A stretch of DNA of 64,000 nucleotides from Mucilaginibacter aquariorum. GTDB taxonomy: Bacteria > Bacteroidota > Bacteroidia > Sphingobacteriales > Sphingobacteriaceae. Shown piece after piece: positions 45,043-54,443 of the stretch (position 1 is its first letter; each line of letters opens with the position of its first letter). The stretch is from NCBI RefSeq assembly GCF_024498135.1, contig NZ_JANHOH010000001.1, positions 1-64,000 of the forward strand, read 5' to 3'. The position numbers and the translations under genes are program-made. A model generated the notes under the pieces. The model worked only from the letters and a program-made list of their open reading frames with translations, was not told the DNA's origin and did no database searches.

Positions 45043-48000
45043 ATGAAATTAACCTTTCTTTACAATGCCGTGTGCGCAATACGGAACGTAAAGTATAAAC
45101 TTCTTTTAGTATTGAAACTCACTACTATACTACTACTTGTTGGTGCCTTGCACTTATCTGCAGCAAGTTATTCGCAAACCGTAACGTTGTTTGGCAAAAA
45201 CAAAAGCCTTGAAACCGTTTTTAAGGAAATAAAGCAACAAACAGGATACTTATTTTTCTATAACGAAAAAGTAAGCATCAAAGGGAAAACCACCGATATA
45301 GATGTTAAGAATGCGCCCTTGCAGGAAGCGCTTAACGCCTGTTTGAAAAACAATGGCTTAAGCTTTACCATAATTAACAAAACTATAGTTATCCAGAATA
45401 AAGCGCCCGAGGAAGCTCCTGTTAACCATTTAAATAAAGTGCAGATAAACGGGCAGGTAATTGATTCTGTAAGCAAAGCGGGGATCCCTGGTGTAAACAT
45501 TTCACTTAAGGGTACTGTAGGCCTTGTTGGGCAAACTAACAACACCGGTGAATTTAATGTAGCGGCAGATCCCGGCCAAATTTTGGTTTTTACTTTTATG
45601 GGCTACAAAGCGGCAGAAGTTAAGGTAAGCACCGCAAAAGTAATTACCGTGAAAATGGTGCCTGATATTAACAACATTAAAGACGTTGTAGTTACCGGCT
45701 ATCAGATCATTAAAAAAGATAACTACACAGGTAGTGCCATAACGGTAAGCGGGGCAGATCTTAAACGTAATAACCCTCAAAACCTGCTTAAAAGTATCCA
45801 ATCTTTTGATCCTTCATTTAAAGTGTTGGATAACAACCTTAGCGGGGCCGACCCCAACAAGCTGCCCAAGATCAACGTGCGTGGTGCTACAGCCATCCCA
45901 TCAATAAATGATGATATTCTTGACCGTAATAATCTTTCGAGCAATTACAATCTTCCGGCTTTTATATTAGATGGCTTTGAAGTTACGCTCCAAAAAGTTG
46001 TCGATTTGGATATCAACCGGATTGAATCGGTTACGTTATTAAAGGATGGCGCCGCCACAGCGGTTTATGGTTCAAGAGCTGCCAACGGAGTAATGGTAAT
46101 TACTACCAAAGCCCCGGTAGCCGGCAAACTACAGCTTTCATATAATTACGAGCTAACCTTTAATGGCCCCGACTTATCTGACTACCATGTGCTTAATGCC
46201 AAGCAAAAAATAGAGTATGAGCAACTTGTTGGCCTTTATGACGCCAGCAGTTTTACAAGCGGCGATAAGCAGGACGATTTGGACGCACAGTTGTTTACGC
46301 GTTTAAAAAATGTAGCAAGCGGCGTGAATACCTATTGGTTATCACAACCATTAAGAAATGCCTACCAGCAAAAGCACTCGCTGTACGCGCAGGGTGGTGA
46401 CCAGTCTTTCAGATACGGAATTGACCTGCGTTACCAAACGCAACCAGGTATAATGAAGGGATCTGACAATACAAGATACAGTGGTGGTGTAAATTTTACA
46501 TACAATCCTAACTCCCGCCTTATCATCAGAAATGACCTTACCGTTACCCAGGTTGATCAGGCTAACTCGCCATATGGGAATTTTTCGAGCTATGTAAATG
46601 CAAACCCGTATTTCCCCATGAGGGATAGTTCTGGTGCATTAGTGCAGGAGCTTGCTAACTGGCGTGTTAATACCGGCAGAAATCAGGATAATCAGTATGT
46701 AACCGAAACCATATTTAACCCCTTATTTGAGGCCAGTTTAAGCAGTTTTAATAAATCTGCCTATACAGAAATACTGGAGTCATTTTCGGCTGACTATAAG
46801 CTATCTAAGAGCTTAAGGTTACGGGCGCTAATGAGTGTAAACAAAACAAGCTCATCAGCAGATAAATACGTTTCCCCATTAAGCAGTGTGTTTTATTATA
46901 CTCCTTCCGATGAACTTAACAACCGGGGAACTTATGATTACATCAATAGTGGTATCCTGAATCTGGACGGCAATGTAACTCTAAGTTATAATAAACAGCT
47001 GGGCGATAATTACTTTAACCTGGTATTGGGGGCAAATATCCTGTCGGCCAAGTCAGATACCAAAACATTCTCGGCCGAAGGTTTTTCTAATGACAGGTTT
47101 AGCAACATTGGCTTTGCCCGTATCTACAAAGAAAACGCTGGCCCCGGGGGCGATGTGATCAAGTCCCGAACCGCAGGCAGTTTCTTCTCAGGTAACTATT
47201 CTTACAAGAACAAGTATCTGCTGGATGTATCCTTTAGGATGGACGGCTCCTCAGCATTTGGCGCAGACAAACGTTTCGCCCCATTCTGGTCGGTAGGCAC
47301 AGGCTGGAACATCCATAAAGAAGCGTTTTTAGAGGCTATAGATTTCATCAGCCAGTTGCGCTTAAAAGGCAGTATAGCAACCTTGGGTTCTATCAGTTTC
47401 CCTGCTTATCAGTCAAGGTCAATATATCAGTATCAAACATCAAACTGGTATTCTACCGGTATTGGCGCTACTATTTTTGGTTATGGCAATAGCAGCCTGG
47501 AGTGGCAAAAAACTAAAACTTACGATGCCGGCTTAGATATTGGTCTATTCAAAGATAGGGTGGTTATCTCGCCAAGATATTATTATAAATTAACTAAGGG
47601 CCTTATCACCGATATTAACCTTGCCCCATCTACCGGTTTTTCTACTTATAAGGATAACCTGGGCGATATGTCAAACAAGGGTTATGAGCTTTACCTGGTG
47701 GCTAATGTTTATCGTGCAACAGACTGGAATGTTAATATCACCGGTAACCTGGCACACAACGTAAACCAAATTGTTCATATCTCTGAATCATTAAAAGCAT
47801 TTAATAATAGTATTGATAATTTCCAGACCAATACAGAAAAGAACGCTTTTTCTACACCATTATCCCGCTACGTAGAGGGTAAATCTTTAAATACCATATA
47901 CGCAGTTAAATCATTAGGTATCGACCCGGAGAATGGTAAAGAGATATTGGTAAAAAAAGACGGCAGTTTAACCTATATCTGGGATGTAAAAGATATTCAG

Positions 48001-48468
48001 GATGTGGGTAATACTACACCAAAAGCCGAGGGCTTTTTTGGTAGCAGCGTATCTTATAAAAGGTTCTTGTTAAGCTTCAGCTTCCATTACCGCTTTGGTG
48101 GACAGGCATTCAATCAAACATTAATTGATCGTGTGGAAAATGCTGATCCCCGTTATAATGTAGATAGCCGGGTGCTGGAACAACGTTGGAAACAACCTGG
48201 CGACCATACCTTCTTTAAAAACATTGCCGACCTCACAAAAACTTACGTGTCATCGCGCTTTGTACAAAACGACAACCTTGTAGAACTGCAGTCTCTTTAT
48301 TTCTCTTACGATTTCAATAGTAAGTCGATCCGTAAATATGGATTGCAAAACCTACGATTAGCGGCAACCGCCAATGACCTGTTCAGGGCTTCGAGCATTG
48401 AGGTAGAGCGAGGGATAAATTACCCGTTTGCCAGGAGTTTAACATTTTCAATACAGGGATCATTTTAA
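45043..48468 (+). CDS. SusC/RagA-type TonB-dependent receptor with N-terminal signalling domain
   Basis: The 1141-residue outer-membrane transporter has a signal (LTTILLLVGALHLSAASYSQ). An STN domain (LETVFKEIKQQTGYLFFYNEKV) comes next, then a CarboxypepD-reg beta-sandwich (INGQVIDSVSKAGIPGVNISL, TGEFNVAADPGQILVF). The plug (VVVTGYQIIKKDNYTGSAITV, ending VTLLKDGAATAVYGSRAANGVMVITTK) precedes a 22-strand barrel ending in FARSLTFSIQGSF. The STN domain is the contact to FecR, matching the ECF/FecR pair upstream. With SusD it captures large substrates. The KDNYTGS plug variant belongs to a clade that in my reading often sits with proteases and TlpA proteins rather than glycosidases; this last point is memory, not evidence. 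Confidence 0.95.
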   Translation: MKLTFLYNAVCAIRNVKYKLLLVLKLTTILLLVGALHLSAASYSQTVTLFGKNKSLETVFKEIKQQTGYLFFYNEKVSIKGKTTDIDVKNAPLQEALNACLKNNGLSFTIINKTIVIQNKAPEEAPVNHLNKVQINGQVIDSVSKAGIPGVNISLKGTVGLVGQTNNTGEFNVAADPGQILVFTFMGYKAAEVKVSTAKVITVKMVPDINNIKDVVVTGYQIIKKDNYTGSAITVSGADLKRNNPQNLLKSIQSFDPSFKVLDNNLSGADPNKLPKINVRGATAIPSINDDILDRNNLSSNYNLPAFILDGFEVTLQKVVDLDINRIESVTLLKDGAATAVYGSRAANGVMVITTKAPVAGKLQLSYNYELTFNGPDLSDYHVLNAKQKIEYEQLVGLYDASSFTSGDKQDDLDAQLFTRLKNVASGVNTYWLSQPLRNAYQQKHSLYAQGGDQSFRYGIDLRYQTQPGIMKGSDNTRYSGGVNFTYNPNSRLIIRNDLTVTQVDQANSPYGNFSSYVNANPYFPMRDSSGALVQELANWRVNTGRNQDNQYVTETIFNPLFEASLSSFNKSAYTEILESFSADYKLSKSLRLRALMSVNKTSSSADKYVSPLSSVFYYTPSDELNNRGTYDYINSGILNLDGNVTLSYNKQLGDNYFNLVLGANILSAKSDTKTFSAEGFSNDRFSNIGFARIYKENAGPGGDVIKSRTAGSFFSGNYSYKNKYLLDVSFRMDGSSAFGADKRFAPFWSVGTGWNIHKEAFLEAIDFISQLRLKGSIATLGSISFPAYQSRSIYQYQTSNWYSTGIGATIFGYGNSSLEWQKTKTYDAGLDIGLFKDRVVISPRYYYKLTKGLITDINLAPSTGFSTYKDNLGDMSNKGYELYLVANVYRATDWNVNITGNLAHNVNQIVHISESLKAFNNSIDNFQTNTEKNAFSTPLSRYVEGKSLNTIYAVKSLGIDPENGKEILVKKDGSLTYIWDVKDIQDVGNTTPKAEGFFGSSVSYKRFLLSFSFHYRFGGQAFNQTLIDRVENADPRYNVDSRVLEQRWKQPGDHTFFKNIADLTKTYVSSRFVQNDNLVELQSLYFSYDFNSKSIRKYGLQNLRLAATANDLFRASSIEVERGINYPFARSLTFSIQGSF

Positions 48469-48478
48469 AAACAGTAAC

Positions 48479-49972
48479 ATGAAAAAATATTTATTTTTTA
48501 TACTTCCGCTACTGGTGCTTTCATCATGTAAAAAGTTTCTTGATGTGCAGCCAGAGTCTGATGTAACTAAAGAAGAGCTTTTTAGCACGGAAGAAGGTTT
48601 TAAAGAAGCTTTAAACGGGGTATATACCAAATGTGCCGGCGGTGATCTGTATGGAGGGAATTTAACATTCAGCAACCTTGATATCATGGCGCAGAATTAT
48701 TCCTTTACCGATCTCAACTTACAAAAAATAGCCTCTTTTCAATATAAAGAGAATATCTTAAAGGATAAGAACAGCACGATCTGGTCGGGAGCCTACAGCG
48801 CTATCGGTAACTGCAACCAAATTTTGCAAATGATCGATAAGCAAAAGGGCGTTTTTTCGGGCAATAACTATGCAATTATTAAGGGGGAGGCATTGGCTTT
48901 AAGGGCTTATATACATTTCGACCTTTTAAGAATGTTCGCCAATTCGTATAAATACAACCCTGCTGGTCGCGGCATCCCATACGTAACCACGGTTGGTATA
49001 AAAAGTACGCCATTTTCATCGGTAGGCGACGCGCTTAATATGGCAATTATCGACTTGCGTGATGCCCGTACATTATTAAGCGATGCAGACCCTATCCGTT
49101 CTGCGGGTTATATTATTGGCTATCCAAATAAAACGTATCCTGGTGGGTATACGGGTCAAAAGGCTACTGAAACCAACAGCAATACCTTGTTTTTGCAAAA
49201 CAGAAGGCACCGGCTAAACTATTTTGCGGTTTGCGCCGAACTGGCAAGGGTTTATCTGTATAAAGGAGATTACCCCAATAGCTTGTCAAATGCAAATGAT
49301 GTAATAAGCGCCAGTAAATTCCCATGGACTGAAAAGGAGGATGCTTTTAACCCTAATGTACAGCAACGGGACAAGATCTTTTATAAAGAACTAACATTTG
49401 GCTGGTATGTGGATAACGCTGATATCAACAAAATGCTGACAGACCTGTACACAAAAGTTAATGTGGCATCGTACCAGCCAACGCCACTACAGTTGGATAA
49501 TATTTACGAAAAAAGCTCGGTAGGTGCCGAAGACTGGCGCTATAGGCAATGGTTTTTAACCGCTACCGATGTAACGCCCAACCGCATTTACCTGGTTAAG
49601 TACACTAAAAACAGCACACCGCTTATTAATCTGCATCCGGTTATGGCACCGGCTTTAAGGCTGTCTGAAATGTATTATATAGCTGCCGAAGCAAGCTATG
49701 ACACAAACCCGGCAACCGCAATTAGCTACCTAAATACCATGCGTACACACCGCGGTATAATTGATTTGCTGCCTACTAACCTTAGTAAAACAGCCTTTAT
49801 GAACGAGCTGGTAAAGGAGTGCCGAAAGGAGTTTTACGGAGAAAGCCAGATATTTTTCATGTATAAGCGGTTAAACCTTGATGTTATTGCCCCAAGCGGC
49901 CAGGTGTACCCTGCATCTAACAACATATTCGTATTTCCGGTACCGGATGGGGAGTTAACTTATAACAACTGA
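48479..49972 (+). CDS. SusD/RagB-type surface lipoprotein
   Basis: The 497-residue lipoprotein (LLVLSSCKKFLDVQPE, Cys17) forms the lid of the SusC channel. SusD-like blocks are visible: EEGFKEALNGVYTKC, the TPR helices ALALRAYIHFDLLRMFANSYKYNPAGRGIPYV, YFAVCAELARVYLYKGDYPNS, and the C-terminal RLSEMYYIAAEA and KECRKEFYGESQIFFMYKRL. Such proteins bind glycans or peptides; this sequence does not tell which. It starts 10 bases after susC. Confidence 0.94.
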   Translation: MKKYLFFILPLLVLSSCKKFLDVQPESDVTKEELFSTEEGFKEALNGVYTKCAGGDLYGGNLTFSNLDIMAQNYSFTDLNLQKIASFQYKENILKDKNSTIWSGAYSAIGNCNQILQMIDKQKGVFSGNNYAIIKGEALALRAYIHFDLLRMFANSYKYNPAGRGIPYVTTVGIKSTPFSSVGDALNMAIIDLRDARTLLSDADPIRSAGYIIGYPNKTYPGGYTGQKATETNSNTLFLQNRRHRLNYFAVCAELARVYLYKGDYPNSLSNANDVISASKFPWTEKEDAFNPNVQQRDKIFYKELTFGWYVDNADINKMLTDLYTKVNVASYQPTPLQLDNIYEKSSVGAEDWRYRQWFLTATDVTPNRIYLVKYTKNSTPLINLHPVMAPALRLSEMYYIAAEASYDTNPATAISYLNTMRTHRGIIDLLPTNLSKTAFMNELVKECRKEFYGESQIFFMYKRLNLDVIAPSGQVYPASNNIFVFPVPDGELTYNN

Positions 49973-50051
49973 TTTTATCTGTCAATAGGCTTTATATGCC
50001 TGTTGGTGGCTACAGTTTAAACAAACACACATATTGAAAAACGATATAGAT

Positions 50052-50906
50052 ATGAAAAGAAATATATTTTATGTTTTACTGGCCGCTGTTACCCTTTTTG
50101 GATGCAAGAAGGAAGCGCTGCAAGTATACGATGCAAAAGATAATATTTATCTGAATTATAAAGATAAGGACGGCAATCAGGATACATCGGCTTTAACTTA
50201 TTCATTTGCCTATAACCCGTCACTATCAAAGGATACGGTTTGGGTGCCGGTGATTATCTCGGGCCAAAGGGTTAACCATGACAGGAAGTTTGCGCTTACC
50301 GTAGTGGATTCAAGCACCACCGCTAATGCGGATCTGCATTATGAATTACTGAAGCCATTTTACATTATGCCCGCCGACTCGGGAAATGTGAGGGTGCCTG
50401 TAATTATCAAGAACCTTGACCCGTTGCTTGCCGATAAGTCTGTTAACCTTACTATCCGTGTTTCGGGCGGTGAGGATTTTGATTCTACTCTTCCCTTAAC
50501 ATTAAGGACAAGATCTATTTACTATTCGTCCCGCTTAGAAAAACCAAGCTGGTGGATTTACTGGCAAGGCCCGCTGGGCGATTATAGCCGTGTTAAACAT
50601 CAGCTTTTCCTGATCTCATCAGGCACAACCGATTTGGTAGACATGTCTAAACCCAATGCTTATTTACAAATCCCGAGGACATTGTATTACATAGATAACA
50701 CCAAAACTTTTGTAAATGATCCGTTTACCTGGGTAACCCGGCATGCAGATAAGGGGTATATATTAACTAAAAGAACGGGCGGAAGTAACGACTATGATTT
50801 TTACAGTGCCGCATCGCCCGAAAAGAAATTCTATCTCAAGTATTACGCTCAGTTAGATAAGTACTTTTTTGTTGATGAGAATGGTAATCAGGTTATTATA
50901 AACTAA
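50052..50906 (+). CDS. DUF4843-like surface lipoprotein
   Basis: The protein of 284 residues (ATG 50052; an in-frame TTG at 50034 is less likely) has a lipoprotein signal (LLAAVTLFGCKKEALQVYD). Its domain resembles the DUF4843 proteins that follow SusD in many Bacteroidota loci: NIYLNYKDKDGNQDTSALTYSF, VWVPVIISGQRVNHDRKFALTV, and a C-terminal WWIYWQGPLGDYSRVKHQ. The family is thought to assist substrate capture at the cell surface; its exact function is unknown. It is third in the susC-susD operon. Confidence 0.8.
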   Translation: MKRNIFYVLLAAVTLFGCKKEALQVYDAKDNIYLNYKDKDGNQDTSALTYSFAYNPSLSKDTVWVPVIISGQRVNHDRKFALTVVDSSTTANADLHYELLKPFYIMPADSGNVRVPVIIKNLDPLLADKSVNLTIRVSGGEDFDSTLPLTLRTRSIYYSSRLEKPSWWIYWQGPLGDYSRVKHQLFLISSGTTDLVDMSKPNAYLQIPRTLYYIDNTKTFVNDPFTWVTRHADKGYILTKRTGGSNDYDFYSAASPEKKFYLKYYAQLDKYFFVDENGNQVIIN

Positions 50907-50908
50907 AA

Positions 50909-52348
50909 ATGATCATGAAATTTAAATTAATATATTTATTAGCGTTCATCGCGGTTATCAGTTCATCCTGTAAAAAGGATCTGGGTAATTATACTTATTC
51001 ACCGCCATCAGAGCCGGTGCTTACCGGCATAAAAAATGAAACATTTTCTGCTTTAATAGGGGATACTCTAACAATTAAGCCAACCGTTACCCTTGCGGGT
51101 GCCGACCCGATTAAGGATCTTGATTTTGAATGGCATATAACCATACAGGAAGAATTAAGGGAAGTTGTTTATAAAGGTTATCCGCTTAAATTAGTTTATA
51201 ACCTTGGCCCGGGCGAACGTGCTTGCAGACTTATTGTTACCGATAAAAGGAACGGGTTGTTTTACAAGTTTGCATTTAAAATTGCAGGCACTACCCAGTT
51301 CTCTGCAGGCGATATTGTACTGAGTGATGATAACGGTGTGGCCAAGCTATCCTTTATTAAACCGGATAAAACGGTAATTGCAGATCTTTATCATGCGTTA
51401 AACAATGAAGATCTGCCTTCAAACCCGGTTCAATTGTATTACTCTAAACCGCTGCCTTATCAGCCTAATACCAAAGAGGAATACTGGGCGCTTTGTAACG
51501 ACCCCAACAACAGCGGTGTAATACTTGACGCCAGCACATTGCTGCGTAAAAATGGTTTTTCATCGCAGTTTTTTACGCCGCCAACACCAATTACTACAGG
51601 TTACCTCGAACCTTTTCTGGGCCCCTTACAAATGGGTACAATACCCACCGGGGTTGTAAATGGTAAATTGTATGTAGGTGTATCATCAACAGCTCCCTTT
51701 GCAGATGATTATGGCAAGTTTGCAAACGAACAGGCGGGTAACTATACCATGTCTAAATACTTTTACCATGGTAGTGCTTACTTCCTGGGTTATGATACAA
51801 AGGCCAAAGCGTTTATAACCTTTGGTGCAGATGGAACTTACTCCGGCACATCGTATACAATTGATACAGCCAGCACAGGGTTCAACCCCAAGCAGGTTAG
51901 CTTAGATAACCAGATCTTTATGAAAGCCACAGAAGGCGGGGCTTCCTACGCTTTCTTCAAGACAGGCAGCGACGTTACCGAATTAAGCTTTAGTTATCCC
52001 ACGGGCAACGACCGCACTTTCAAAGCAACACGTAAGCGCGCTTTTAAAGCCGCGGCGCTGATTGATGAGAACAGCAAATGGGTGGCCAACAGTATAAATA
52101 TCTTTTACTTCTCGTCTAAAGATAAGATCTATAGATACAATCCAATTAATGAAGACCTTAGGGTGCTTGATGCTGATTTTGGCGGGAAAATAGTATCCAT
52201 GATCAAGATCAGCCAGGATGACAATACATTAACGGTTGGCACCAATGGTAACGTTTATACCCTTGACGTAAGCATAGCTAAAACCGGTAACATCACCAAA
52301 ATAATTACAGGCATCCCGGGCACACCTGTAGATATTATTATTAAGTAA
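50909..52348 (+). CDS. PKD-like-domain surface lipoprotein
   Basis: The 479-residue lipoprotein (LLAFIAVISSSCKKDLGNY) has a PKD-like domain near its N-terminus (SALIGDTLTIKPTVTLAGA, DFEWHI, ACRLIVTDKRNGLFYKF). A longer part follows that probably forms a beta-propeller or similar sheet fold (FSAGDIVLSDDNGVAKLSFI, KIYRYNPINEDLRVLDADFGGKI, LTVGTNGNVYTLDV). This PKD-like family commonly accompanies DUF4843 after SusD. It has ATGs at 50909 and 50915. It probably helps bind the imported substrate at the surface. Confidence 0.8.
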   Translation: MIMKFKLIYLLAFIAVISSSCKKDLGNYTYSPPSEPVLTGIKNETFSALIGDTLTIKPTVTLAGADPIKDLDFEWHITIQEELREVVYKGYPLKLVYNLGPGERACRLIVTDKRNGLFYKFAFKIAGTTQFSAGDIVLSDDNGVAKLSFIKPDKTVIADLYHALNNEDLPSNPVQLYYSKPLPYQPNTKEEYWALCNDPNNSGVILDASTLLRKNGFSSQFFTPPTPITTGYLEPFLGPLQMGTIPTGVVNGKLYVGVSSTAPFADDYGKFANEQAGNYTMSKYFYHGSAYFLGYDTKAKAFITFGADGTYSGTSYTIDTASTGFNPKQVSLDNQIFMKATEGGASYAFFKTGSDVTELSFSYPTGNDRTFKATRKRAFKAAALIDENSKWVANSINIFYFSSKDKIYRYNPINEDLRVLDADFGGKIVSMIKISQDDNTLTVGTNGNVYTLDVSIAKTGNITKIITGIPGTPVDIIIK

Positions 52349-52366
52349 ACATCACCTAACATTATC

Positions 52367-53113
52367 ATGAAATATCTAAGAAATACTATAAAGTGCTTAC
52401 TCTTAATACTATCGGCTGCGGCGTCAATCTCTTGTAGTAAAAATGCTGCAGACGAACAGGGCCAGCAACCCGTAAAAGTTGTTTTTCACGATTACATCTC
52501 ACAAGATTCGATCACAAAAAATGGCTATACGCTTATTTTTACCAATAACTCACCTGATTTTGCTACAGAAGCCGGGAACAAAGTTAAGGCCAGGATGATA
52601 GATGCCTTTTTTAAAGTATACCCGGAAGAAGCAGCGACTTATAACCCAAAAACTCTTAAAAAGGTTTACTTTTTGATTGATCCGTCTTACTCGGGAGCGG
52701 CAGAGGCTGGCGGAGGGCATGTGCGTTATAGCTCCAAATGGATGCTTAACACTCCAACAGATTTGGATGTGGTAACACATGAGGTAATGCACATTGTACA
52801 AGGTTATACCGGCAACAACCCGGGTTGGCTGGTTGAAGGTATTGCCGACTTTGCCCGAAATAAATTTGGTGTTGATAACGCGACTGCCGGATGGTCATTA
52901 GCCGCTTTTAACTCCGATAAGGACTATACCGGCAGTTACCGGTACACTGCGCGCTTTTTAGTATGGCTTGAAAAAAATGTTAAGCCAAACCTGGTAAAAG
53001 ATCTGGATACAGCTTGTCGTGATAACACCTATACAGCACAAATCTGGAAAACACTAACAGGTAAAACAGTTGATGAACTTTGGGCTGCATACGCTGCAGA
53101 ACCATATCTCTAA
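52367..53113 (+). CDS. basic secretory protein (BSP) family putative zinc metallopeptidase, lipoprotein
   Basis: The 248-residue protein has a lipoprotein signal (LILSAAASISCSKN). The BSP-family domain contains the zinc-type HExxH in DVVTHEVMHIVQGY, followed by NPGWLVEGIADFARNKFG; the Glu/Asp of this segment would supply the third ligand. Bacterial BSP proteins are predicted metallopeptidases; activity is inferred from the motif. It is the fifth gene of the susCD operon, so its likely job is to cut proteins or peptides at the cell surface before import. Confidence 0.85.
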   Translation: MKYLRNTIKCLLLILSAAASISCSKNAADEQGQQPVKVVFHDYISQDSITKNGYTLIFTNNSPDFATEAGNKVKARMIDAFFKVYPEEAATYNPKTLKKVYFLIDPSYSGAAEAGGGHVRYSSKWMLNTPTDLDVVTHEVMHIVQGYTGNNPGWLVEGIADFARNKFGVDNATAGWSLAAFNSDKDYTGSYRYTARFLVWLEKNVKPNLVKDLDTACRDNTYTAQIWKTLTGKTVDELWAAYAAEPYL

Positions 53114-53157
53114 ATCTAAATAACAAATATCTAAACCTTTTTTAAAGTAAATACACA

Positions 53158-54306
53158 ATGAAAATTAAATTATCGATCCTTGCTTTTTTGCTACCTGCAA
53201 TTGCCTTTGCACAAAAGCCAAAGTTTACTATAACCGGCCACATAGGTAAGCTGGATAAACCGGCCAAGGTTTATCTTGATTACATGGACAACGGAGATAA
53301 CAACGCAAGTCATGAAGATTCATGTGTAGTTGTTAATGGCACGTTTAGTTTTACCGGCACTGTGCACGGTATTGTTACTTCGCGCATATCATTAGATCAT
53401 ACAGGCCAGGGCAAACCACACTCTATCTACGCCCCAAACAGTGATGTGGTCTACATTTATTTCAGTAACGAGAACCTGGTTTTCACTTCGGCAGATTCGC
53501 TAATTAACGCTACTGTAACAGGCTCAAAGGTTTATGACGAATTTCAGGCATATAACAAACAAATTGGTGGTACCATAATGGAGCTTACCAAAAACGTAAA
53601 TATCGAATTTTCAAAAGCAACACCTGAGCAGCAAAAGGATACCGCCTTTGTAAAGGCTGTTGATGCAAGGTTCCGCCGCAATGTTGCCAAAAGGAACGAA
53701 AAACAGCTTGAGTTTGCCAAAAATAACCCCAACTCGTATTTCGGCTTAGTGGCGTTGTCAGAAGCTGCCGGGGCAAAAGTAGATATAAAAAAAGTTGAGC
53801 CGATTTTTAAAGCTTTTAAACCGGAACTCCGTAATACCGATACAGGTAAAGAGCTTGAGCAACGTATCCTGGCTGCCAGCACTACCGCGGTAGGTATGCA
53901 AGCACCCGAGTTTACCCAAAACGATGTTAACGGCAAGCCAATATCACTTGCAAGCCTTAAGGGCAAATATGTACTTGTTGAATTTTGGGCAAGTTGGTGC
54001 ACTCCGTGCCGTGCAGGCAACCCCAACCTGGTTAAACAATACCAGCTTTATAAAGACAAAGGTTTTGAAATTATTTCTGTATCGCTTGATAATGTGAAAG
54101 ACAGGTGGGTTGAGGCTATCAAAAAAGATGGTTTACCATGGCTACATGTTTCTGACCTTAAAGGCTGGAATAATGCAGTAGGCAGGTTATATGGTGTAAG
54201 AGCGGTGCCACAAAGTTATTTATTAGATAAAGACGGAAAGGTTATTGGCAACACATTAAGGGATGAAACCCTGAACGCCAAATTGGCCGAGCTGTTTAAA
54301 AATTAA
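53158..54306 (+). CDS. TlpA-like thioredoxin-fold protein with N-terminal DUF4369 domain
   Basis: The 382-residue protein has a signal peptide (LSILAFLLPAIAFAQ), a DUF4369-type beta-sandwich (FTITGHIGKLDKPAKVYLDYMD) and a helical spacer. The thioredoxin/AhpC-TSA domain carries the redox motif FWASWCTPCRAGNP (CxxC) and the cis-Pro region VPQSYLLDKDGKV. It acts in the periplasm, presumably as a thiol-disulfide reductase. It follows the metallopeptidase gene by 45 bases. In this locus it may reduce disulfides of imported proteins or of surface proteins. Confidence 0.92.
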   Translation: MKIKLSILAFLLPAIAFAQKPKFTITGHIGKLDKPAKVYLDYMDNGDNNASHEDSCVVVNGTFSFTGTVHGIVTSRISLDHTGQGKPHSIYAPNSDVVYIYFSNENLVFTSADSLINATVTGSKVYDEFQAYNKQIGGTIMELTKNVNIEFSKATPEQQKDTAFVKAVDARFRRNVAKRNEKQLEFAKNNPNSYFGLVALSEAAGAKVDIKKVEPIFKAFKPELRNTDTGKELEQRILAASTTAVGMQAPEFTQNDVNGKPISLASLKGKYVLVEFWASWCTPCRAGNPNLVKQYQLYKDKGFEIISVSLDNVKDRWVEAIKKDGLPWLHVSDLKGWNNAVGRLYGVRAVPQSYLLDKDGKVIGNTLRDETLNAKLAELFKN

Positions 54307-54387
54307 CAAGATATACAGGAAAGTGTACGGCACTTAAACCTAAAGACGCCTTTTGGCAAATAATCAGTTCAGTATAGTTAGTTACCC

Positions 54388-54417
54388 GGAAGCCGGTTTA
54401 TTACCGGCTTCCCTTTT
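54388..54417 (+). terminator. intrinsic terminator after the susCD-tlpA operon
   Basis: The perfect 9-bp stem GGAAGCCGG/CCGGCTTCC with a 7-base loop is followed by CTTTTT. It ends the transcript about 80 bases after the tlpA-like stop and precedes the protease gene, which therefore probably has its own promoter or is reached by read-through. Confidence 0.85.
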
Positions 54418-54443
54418 TATTGCCCTTAATTTTTGATTTATAT

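Noticed and set aside
53544..54026. 160-codon frame antisense to the TlpA-like gene
   Set aside because: Shadow of a clearly real gene on the other strand, including its CxxC motif region.
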